Shown piece after piece: positions 48,930 to 54,431 of a DNA stretch of 54,431 bases. The position numbers were made by a program, and so were the translations under genes. Below the pieces are notes generated by a model that ran no database searches, had not been told where the DNA came from, and was given only the letters and a program-made list of their open reading frames with translations. The stretch comes from Lachnospiraceae bacterium UBA7202. Lineage in GTDB: Bacteria; Bacillota; Clostridia; Lachnospirales; Lachnospiraceae. The DNA lies in contig DKUO01000006.1 in assembly GCA_002490705.1 (NCBI GenBank), forward strand, positions 2,490-56,920, in the 5' to 3' direction. Numbering within the stretch: position 1 is the stretch's first letter; each line of letters begins with the position of its first letter.

Positions 48930-48958
48930 ATTATACTGTTTTTTCTCCACGTTTACAA
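48930..48958 (-). promoter_or_regulatory. Promoter of the orphan antitoxin-like gene
   Basis: Minus-strand TTGTAA (48953-48958), 17 bp, TATAAT (48930-48935). The remaining part of the 298-bp gap up to 49142 holds a TTTGCCCTT/AAGGGCAAA hairpin (about 49057-49089) and no supported gene. Confidence 0.7.
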
Positions 48959-49142
48959 CGTACCATAACAAATCCGAAAATTTGCGTCCTACAGTTTCCC
49001 GGCAAACTGGAATTTTGATAAGACACTTTTTATAGCTTTTATTAACTGTTATATCCTTTGCCCTTATGCTACGAACCCCCAAGGGCAAAAATAAGGTAAC
49101 AAATTATGCTCTATTGAAATAATAGCGTTTTATTTTTTGTGT

Positions 49143-49850
49143 CTAAAACCGCTCCAGTATTTCAAACAACAGTGGCGATATCTCATCTGAATAGTGTCCA
49201 AACAACAAACCTGTTACTTGTTCCATCAACCGGCTTTGTCCAATACAGGTTAAGAACATGCTGACATCTTGAACAGATTGAAATTTATCCAATTCCTCAA
49301 TAAATAATATATAATTCCTGTCTGCTTGATATGGAAAGAATCTGTTGCCCAGAGTCAAAACAAAATTAAGTAAATATCCGCCAACAAGGCTTCGCAGCAT
49401 CCCTCTGTTATCGTATACCAATCACTATTACTGATATAATCTGTTACATCTCCATCAATCAAATGCGAAACAAATTGTTTTCTGTCGTATTCGCTGATAT
49501 TATCAAATAATCCCGGAGTCTGCCCATAGTATGTCGTTATGCCGGTGTTCGCATATATAGCATTAAGTATAGATGTTCCATCACTATAACTCAAAAAAAG
49601 CTTCGGAGTTTCTTTTATTCTATTATAATCAATATACGGAAGTAAATCTACACTCCCATAACCCCCGCCAAAGAATACCAGTCTTACATTCTCGTCATAT
49701 ATCATCTCGTTCAAATCATCAACACGCTCTGCTACACTTGCAGTATATTTATAAGTGTCCTTATAAATATTTTTGCCGAATTTGACGTGAAATCCCAATT
49801 TTTCAATGCCTTTTGCGTACTTTTCATAATCATTTGGATTTGAAAAAATC
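49143..49850 (-). pseudogene. LD-carboxypeptidase (S66 family), truncated at both ends and frameshifted
   Basis: The minus strand encodes most of an S66 muramoyltetrapeptide carboxypeptidase-like protein in two frames. Piece one includes EKYAKGIEKLGFHVKFGKN, VRLVFFGGGYGSVDLLPYI and SYSDGTSILNAIYANTG (nucleophile region), ending near TITEGCCEALL. The second frame continues with GGYLLNFVLTLGNRFFPY. A single-base loss near 49383 explains the switch. The N-terminal third is absent: the frame runs straight into the end of the oxidoreductase gene. The C-terminus stops at FEILERF, about 40-50 residues short. Clearly non-functional. Confidence 0.85.
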
Positions 49851-50381
49851 TAAGATACAATCTATTCCCAAAAGTGCGTTTTTATCCTCGATTGCAGGTC
49901 TTTCATTGGTGTTATGGCTGCATACCACATCGTAAATGTTATAGCAGTTCATATGATGCAAAAGGATACATGCTGTACTATAGGCTTTATCTATATGACC
50001 ATCACCGCCTCCAACTAATATAACTGCACCCTTTTTAGATTTTGTAACCGGTTCTTCCTTTCTAAAAAATCTGGCACAAAAATATGTTTGAAGCCTGCTT
50101 CCGACATCTAATAATTTCCCGGTCAATTCTGAAAAATAGATCGGTGAAGCAATCAAAATGTTGTCACATTCCTGTATGTATTGATATATCTCCTGCATTT
50201 CATCATTTATTGCGCATCCGTTATTCTTCCAACAATACCTACAATCAAGGCAGGGTGAAATATTGCATCTGTAGGCATCTACAATTCTGTACTCCCCTGC
50301 AATCCTTTCAGTGAATTTATTCATAAGACTGACCGTATCACCATTGACTCTTGGAGAGCCATTTAATATCAAGGTTTTCAT
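49830..50381 (-). CDS. NAD(P)H-dependent FMN reductase/flavodoxin-like protein
   Basis: A 183-residue flavoprotein. TLILNGSPRVNGDTVSLM is the FMN phosphate loop, CNISPCLDCRYCWKNNGC carries four Cys in the spacing typical of this iron-sulfur flavoprotein-like group, and ILIASPIYFSELTGKL is the second FMN loop. The length is complete. ATG 50381 follows GAGGGAGAAGAG; the longer upstream frame is not supported. Its 3' end abuts the broken LD-carboxypeptidase, marking a deletion junction. Confidence 0.86.
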   Translation of the reverse strand: MKTLILNGSPRVNGDTVSLMNKFTERIAGEYRIVDAYRCNISPCLDCRYCWKNNGCAINDEMQEIYQYIQECDNILIASPIYFSELTGKLLDVGSRLQTYFCARFFRKEEPVTKSKKGAVILVGGGDGHIDKAYSTACILLHHMNCYNIYDVVCSHNTNERPAIEDKNALLGIDCILDFFKSK

Positions 50382-50490
50382 AATACTCTTCTCCCTCGCA
50401 TCAAAAACAGAAATTTCACAAAAGCAACATACTATATCGGCCATAACCGCATTGCCGCATACACCTATATATGCAAAACTTTATCTTCGA

Positions 50491-51336
50491 TTATAGCCTT
50501 ATTTTCAATCCATCATATGCAAAATGTATTAAGTGCAATTCTCTCTCCAATTCTCTATAATCATCATATGATTTTCCCCAGTCTTCCTCCAAATGTGTAA
50601 TAAAGACTTCCTTGATTCCATACTGTTTTCGTATTGTATCAATTTCATCTAAAGTAAACAGTTCTTTTCGCAATGGGTTATTTTCATTTAATACAAAGCC
50701 ATCTTTTAATATATCCCCGACAATTGTATTACCAATAATTAAAACATCTGCACCTTGAAATTTCTCTGACTTTGGAAATGGCTTTACATCACATGGCGCA
50801 TAAATTACCTTTTTGCTGTTAGAAGAAATAATAAATATTGCCACATGTTCCTGTTCATCTACAGGAACCAACTCAATCAAAATATTGTCTTTTTTGAAAG
50901 AACGAATTTCTTTTGTATATATAAGACCGCTTGCTTCATAGTATTCAATGGCTGAGCCATACTTTGTACCTTGCTTTTTAATATCTGCGAGAATGACAGG
51001 CAAAGAAGCAACTTCTATCGGATTATCCGGTTTTTTCCCCAACGAATTGGCTAGCCAGTCCATTTTCAATTGTTCAACCACACGCATTCCCATTGTGTGA
51101 TCGGGATCGCAATGGCTGTATAAAATATATTCAACTTTCTGTATGCCAGAATGATTCAATGAAGCATTAATATCTTCCGGCGTATCAATCAATAGATTCA
51201 CATCTTCAACAAACAGACTGCACCCCGTTCTTGCATAAGGAAATCCTTTCTGCCGCGCTTCTGTACATACACGACAGTTACAACATGCTCTTGGCGTGCT
51301 GACACAGCCTCCGGAACCAAGTATGGTTACATTCAT
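50491..51336 (-). CDS. PhnP-like metallo-beta-lactamase-fold hydrolase
   Basis: A 281-residue MBL-fold phosphodiesterase-type protein. ILGSGGCVSTPRACCNCRVC is the PhnP/PqqB-like start with structural Cys residues. The metal motif reads SHCDPDHTMG: the usual HxHxDH has Asp instead of the second His. ITHLEEDW supplies a later His. Enzymes of this branch hydrolyse cyclic phosphates or act in PQQ-related steps; the substrate here is unknown. The start overlaps the GNAT stop (ATGA), so the two are co-translated. Confidence 0.83.
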   Translation of the reverse strand: MNVTILGSGGCVSTPRACCNCRVCTEARQKGFPYARTGCSLFVEDVNLLIDTPEDINASLNHSGIQKVEYILYSHCDPDHTMGMRVVEQLKMDWLANSLGKKPDNPIEVASLPVILADIKKQGTKYGSAIEYYEASGLIYTKEIRSFKKDNILIELVPVDEQEHVAIFIISSNSKKVIYAPCDVKPFPKSEKFQGADVLIIGNTIVGDILKDGFVLNENNPLRKELFTLDEIDTIRKQYGIKEVFITHLEEDWGKSYDDYRELERELHLIHFAYDGLKIRL

Positions 51337-51818
51337 GTTCTGTCTGCCCCCTTTTTTTCATAAAATGTTAATGTAAGTCTTTCGTTAATGACCTTTGTTT
51401 TGCCTGTTTGGCGATACCCCATTTTTTCATACAGATGACAGTTTCTAGGCTCCTGCAAAATTGTGTCCAGCTCCCAATTTTCGTTTCCATGCATTTCTTC
51501 ACACAGCCGGATTGCTTTCTGTGCAATACCTTTCCCTTGAAATTCCGGCAGTATAAATATTGGAGAAATTCTTTTGTTTTTTCCGTTTTCCTTTTTGTCT
51601 ATAACACGGACAGCTCCTACTTTTTGCTGTCCGATACAAATAAAATAGTAAAATGTAAAGTCCTGTTTCAAGCGTGCCTCTACTTTTTCCATGTTCTCAT
51701 TTGCAGGACTGGTGTCAAAATCCCGATACTTTTCCAATAATTCCCTGAATGATTCAACCTGCATAGCGTGTAGTTCTTTTGCATCTTTACTATTTGCTCT
51801 TAATAATGTTACTTCCAT
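51333..51818 (-). CDS. GNAT family N-acetyltransferase
   Basis: A 161-residue GNAT acetyltransferase: MEVTLLRANSKDAKELH, then GAVRVIDKKENGKNKR, the acetyl-CoA loop LPEFQGKGIAQKAIR (R/Q-x-x-G-x-G/A) and LYEKMGYRQTGKTKV near the C-terminus. The substrate is not predictable. ATG 51818 follows AAGGAGGCTGTAT. It is first of a two-gene unit with the MBL-fold gene. Confidence 0.88.
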   Translation of the reverse strand: MEVTLLRANSKDAKELHAMQVESFRELLEKYRDFDTSPANENMEKVEARLKQDFTFYYFICIGQQKVGAVRVIDKKENGKNKRISPIFILPEFQGKGIAQKAIRLCEEMHGNENWELDTILQEPRNCHLYEKMGYRQTGKTKVINERLTLTFYEKKGADRT

Positions 51819-52131
51819 ATACAGCCTCCTTTTCAAACAAAAAAGCACTAAACATAAAATATGTCCAGTGCACTTCTAAAATCATCGGCTATTACCAGCA
51901 TTCTATCATAATTACAACTTACACCTACCGATTTATATGCACAGACATATCAGACCTACCTGCGTAACTGTGCATCCAATCGAAACACAATTACTTTTAA
52001 GTACGTCTGTAATACATGTACATATGGTGCATTGTAAAATGTAAGTTCTGCATTTCCATGTTCTCCTAAACTTTTTTAAAATCTACCATAATTCTATTTA
52101 TATGTCAAGAAATTCATCTGCAAATTCCGAT
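51819..52131 (-). other. 312-bp gap with a coding scrap and a hairpin
   Basis: Between the GNAT and the 216-residue gene. The minus strand from 52075 to 51956 encodes about 39 residues between stops (GEHGNAELTFYNAPYVHVL, then YLKVIVFRLDA) that look protein-like but have no start; the family is not recognised. An 8-bp inverted repeat, ATGCACAG/CTGTGCAT with a 27-nt loop, lies near 51938-51976. The rest shows nothing I can support. Confidence 0.4.
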
Positions 52132-52782
52132 TTATCTGCATAATGCCCTGATAAGATTTTTATATCTTTCAGTTTGGTTATCAATATCTTCCTGCGTTAC
52201 CCCATAATATTTATGCAGGCGTATCATCATCTCATCAAAGTCTTTTACCGCCCTATCTCCAGTAGCTCCTCCGCCGATATATCCATACTTCGTCTCAATT
52301 ACAACATCCAGACTTTCATTGATATCCGAATATTCTTTAATATACTTATGCATATCAATATCAAATAGCTCTTTCGGAACAGCCATAGCATGCTGAAATT
52401 GCTCTTTGCATTTTTCCAAGTGTTCCATTACCGCTTCCGGTTCTTCACTATCAAGCGGAGGAATCTTAGCGTATTTTCCAAGTAATTCCGGTTTATATTG
52501 CAAAATGAAAGATGCCCGTAACTGTTCGTATTCTTCCTTTACCTTAACTGAATCCTTGTCAAGTTCTGCCAAACCGCATTCATTTACCACAAATGCAAGC
52601 ACATCCTCTATAGAATGATGGTTTTCCCCTGTAATCATTTTTTCAATGCATTTCTTCTTGCGGTTATATTTGATTTGTTGAAATCTTTGCTTAAGGGTAC
52701 GATTCTTTGTATTCTTAAGTATAAAAACAGATGTGGGTCCATCTTCACCATGAATCCGATATATTTTATTCCCTTTTTTCAT
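52132..52782 (-). CDS. Hypothetical protein, 216 residues
   Basis: I do not recognise this family. The N-terminus KGNKIYRIHGEDGPTSVFIL is beta-like and resembles the openings of membrane-oxaloacetate-decarboxylase-linked short proteins only loosely. The middle is basic (KQRFQQIKYNRKKKCIEKM), and the C-terminal half is helical and charged, ending TERYKNLIRALCR. No signal peptide or membrane segment. RBS AAAAGGTG precedes ATG 52782. It appears intact, surrounded by decayed genes. Confidence 0.6.
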   Translation of the reverse strand: MKKGNKIYRIHGEDGPTSVFILKNTKNRTLKQRFQQIKYNRKKKCIEKMITGENHHSIEDVLAFVVNECGLAELDKDSVKVKEEYEQLRASFILQYKPELLGKYAKIPPLDSEEPEAVMEHLEKCKEQFQHAMAVPKELFDIDMHKYIKEYSDINESLDVVIETKYGYIGGGATGDRAVKDFDEMMIRLHKYYGVTQEDIDNQTERYKNLIRALCR

Positions 52783-52799
52783 TATTCACCTTTTCCAGC

Positions 52800-53072
52800 C
52801 TAGTATGATTGAACAACCGTAAAATCCCATGATTTACCGCTATCCCTATGTGGCCATATTCTTCCCGTTCTGTCTGTAAGATTATAAACTACCGACCACT
52901 GGAGTTTATCCGTTTCGCCATCATATACCCCTATTGTATTCAAAAGATTCTCACATTCCTCCATGGTAACGACATGATGATCCCGTAAGACTTCCTCTTT
53001 CTCCTCCAGAAAAAATCGTCTATGTGATTCTCTTTTACGAAGTTCCTCAGCAAACCGGAAATTATAGATATC
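52800..53072 (-). pseudogene. C-terminal remnant of a linear amide C-N hydrolase
   Basis: A minus-strand frame with no start encodes about 90 residues: FRFAEELRKRESHRRFFLEE, then VTMEECENLLNTIGVYDGET, then LQWSVVYNLTDRTGRIWP, ending FTVVQSY. The WSVVYNL strand and following pattern resemble the end of choloylglycine hydrolase/linear amide hydrolase proteins. The catalytic N-terminal Cys half is absent, and the frame begins at a stop overlapping the GNAT gene end, so a deletion joined the two. Family assignment is moderate. Confidence 0.55.
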
Positions 53073-53511
53073 TTACATATACTCTTGAATCTTCTCCATG
53101 CATATCTTTCATCATTTCAAAAAACTCATACCCATATTTCTCATATAGCCCATCATGATCTGTTGAAATATATATACTATTAATTCCATCTGTTTTTGCC
53201 AATGTCTCAGCATAACTTAACAGCTTTCCAACATAGCGATGTCCTCTATAATGCGGAAAGGTATATACCCACCCAATCCATGGCGTTAATTCCGTTGGTT
53301 GAATATCATCTTTTTCAGCAAATGTGCAAAAAGAAATCAAATTTTCTCCGTCTACCAGCATAAGCACCTTTGTATTTTCACCAACATATTCCTTTAACTT
53401 TTGACTTTTTAATAGTTCATATAAAAACTGACCGGCTTCCCAATCACTTTCTTTTATCTTTGAAAGCCAATATTCTTTGTTATCTGTACTGAAATATTCG
53501 ATTATGTCCAC
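53062..53511 (-). CDS. GNAT family N-acetyltransferase
   Basis: A 149-residue GNAT protein: VDIIEYFSTDNKEYWLSKIK, SFCTFAEKDDIQPTEL, WIGWVYTFPHYRGHRYVGK (acetyl-CoA loop) and YISTDHDGLYEKYGYEF. The start chosen is GTG 53511 because AGGATGG lies 6 nt before it and the family begins near this point. ATG 53568 or TTG 53589 would add 19-26 residues and are alternatives. The substrate is unknown. The stop is at the junction with the amide-hydrolase relic. Confidence 0.82.
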   Translation of the reverse strand: MDIIEYFSTDNKEYWLSKIKESDWEAGQFLYELLKSQKLKEYVGENTKVLMLVDGENLISFCTFAEKDDIQPTELTPWIGWVYTFPHYRGHRYVGKLLSYAETLAKTDGINSIYISTDHDGLYEKYGYEFFEMMKDMHGEDSRVYVRYL

Positions 53512-53591
53512 AGTGTACCATCCTACAAATTCTAAAATACTTCTTTTGTCCCTCAAATTCCCACACATGGTCACGCTTCCTGTAGTCAATC

Positions 53592-54257
53592 CTAAACCAG
53601 CGATCTCCTGTTATAGTCTGTGATATCACTGCCTAATCTGGCATAAATATCTTTTACGCTCTGTGATGAGTCCAATGTCTTTAATTCCGCATCCGTCATA
53701 CCGATAAATTCCAGAAATTCAACCTTTCCATTAAGTGTCTCTATGGTATTAACAGATGGATCAGGGACGCATATAAATCCTGTGATATTTGATTTTTGAT
53801 ACGCATCTATTCCTGTCGTCTGTCCTGTATATAAAAACTCATATGGCCGAAAAAGTTCGCCGTTTTGAAAGGTTATTCTTGCTATCGCCTGCAATATGCC
53901 GCATATACATCTGCATTCACCCTCTTCATCAGGGTAATTATCCTTTTTTAATTTAAAAGTCATTTCATAGCCAAAGCCGCTTATTCCATCATTGCCTTCT
54001 TTCTCTTCGTACAATTCTGTCATACCATATGTAACAAAATGCCAATAATCGCCACCGTCATAAATGCTGATACCATCAAGAGGGTCCTTTCCACCCAACG
54101 ACCACTTTATAAGAGTCCCATAATGTTTCGGATTCATCTGGTTCGGATATATTCTTTCAAACTCGGCCGTAATTGCCTCCCACCCCAACGCCGATGGATA
54201 GGCCGTCTCCTTATTTGCAGATTCTTTCGTCTTTTTGAACTTATCAAACAATCCCAT
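53592..54257 (-). CDS. Suppressor-of-fused (SUFU) domain protein
   Basis: A 221-residue protein with a bacterial SUFU domain: YGTLIKWSLGGKDPLDGISIYD, YWHFVTYGMTELYEEKE, GFGYEMTFKLKKD and QAIARITFQNGELFRPYEF. The N-terminal 20 residues (GLFDKFKKTKES) form a basic linker. In bacteria SUFU domains often occur as immunity proteins against secreted toxins or with unknown roles. No toxin gene is next to it in the window. ATG 54257 follows AAAGGAT. Copy 2 of the 42-bp block lies about 125 bp upstream. Confidence 0.85.
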   Translation of the reverse strand: MGLFDKFKKTKESANKETAYPSALGWEAITAEFERIYPNQMNPKHYGTLIKWSLGGKDPLDGISIYDGGDYWHFVTYGMTELYEEKEGNDGISGFGYEMTFKLKKDNYPDEEGECRCICGILQAIARITFQNGELFRPYEFLYTGQTTGIDAYQKSNITGFICVPDPSVNTIETLNGKVEFLEFIGMTDAELKTLDSSQSVKDIYARLGSDITDYNRRSLV

Positions 54258-54380
54258 TTTTTTATCCTTTCGTTATCTATCCGAACAGATGTGACATATT
54301 AGAGAACACGGTACAATTTTTTCAACATACTATTTCTTTCCATCTTTAGTAATTCTCTCTAATTTCAAATTCGTTCACCC

Positions 54381-54422
54381 AATTTTATCACAACCTCACA
54401 CTCCACGTCAATCGCAATCCAA
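54381..54422 (-). repeat. 42-bp block, copy 2 (upstream of SUFU gene)
   Basis: It matches 48444-48485 at 38 of 42 positions in the same orientation. Minus-strand reading gives TTGACG, 16 bp, GATAAA with a TG extension, a slightly better promoter than copy 1. The rest of 54258-54431 is AT-rich leader with no gene. Confidence 0.72.
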
Positions 54423-54431
54423 ATGCATCCC

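Noticed and set aside
48882..49088. 68-codon minus-strand frame upstream of the antitoxin-like gene
   Set aside because: It overlaps a good promoter, lacks a ribosome site and matches no family I recognise.
44230..54431. Integron-like cassette array (many small same-strand genes)
   Set aside because: No integrase and no consistent attC-type site between genes; intergenic sequences differ except for one 42-bp pair.

Overview
The window reads as a chromosomal segment of a Gram-positive, low-to-medium GC anaerobe of the Clostridia, most likely family Lachnospiraceae. This is inferred from gene content (DUF1836, a YerC/TrpR-like regulator, SigH, class III fructose bisphosphatase, MgtE, TrpB2-type tryptophan synthase, a eukaryotic-type HisA, mini-RNase III), from strong AGGAGG-type ribosome binding sites, from sigma-A promoters often carrying an extended -10, and from a tRNA gene without an encoded CCA. 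No rRNA, CRISPR array, insertion sequence or phage structural gene was seen.

Left part (1-25.6 kb), dense housekeeping DNA. It opens with an NMT1/ThiY-like substrate-binding lipoprotein, then a signalling group (a stand-alone HPt protein behind a DUF1836 regulator, a divergent YerC, and a large soluble hybrid histidine kinase), a cold-shock protein, and HisA. A lysine riboswitch with a terminator leads the dapA-dapB-fbp operon. CobA-like and SSB-like genes, typA, yigZ-mgtE and a class A penicillin-binding protein follow. A cysE-cysS-mrnC-rlmB operon ends in an SGNH hydrolase carrying five 39-bp tandem repeats.

Middle (25.7-43.4 kb). A tRNA-Thr is followed by a short AT-rich accessory patch (VapBC-type pair and a DUF4143 ATPase whose upstream region carries three 34-bp-period repeats). 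Beyond it are sigH, a CoA-supply operon (panT-like transporter, coaX, coaBC, ispF), an OPT transporter with a PqqD-like partner, purC, an SPFH protein with a ribbon-helix-helix partner behind an operator-like array, a DUF5722 secreted protein, trpB2, a chemoreceptor with an apparently extracytoplasmic zinc-binding CZB-like domain, and a cytidylate-kinase-like protein. The set ispF/cysE/cysS/mrnC/rlmB/sigH is a rearranged version of a neighbourhood conserved in Firmicutes.

Right part (43.4-54.4 kb), visibly AT-rich accessory DNA. Every gene is on the minus strand, genes are short, and they encode unrelated stand-alone functions (HD, VOC, DUF1801, HIT, alpha/beta hydrolase, TIGR04076, nitroreductase, flavin reductase, metallo-beta-lactamase fold, two GNAT, SUFU). 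At least four are decayed: a VOC protein without its N-terminus, a methyltransferase with deletions and a frameshift, an LD-carboxypeptidase broken at both ends and frameshifted, and a C-terminal scrap of an amide hydrolase. A 42-bp block occurs twice here. This looks like a region of gene turnover rather than one integrated pathway.

All assignments come from reading the sequence and remembered family motifs; no database search was run.
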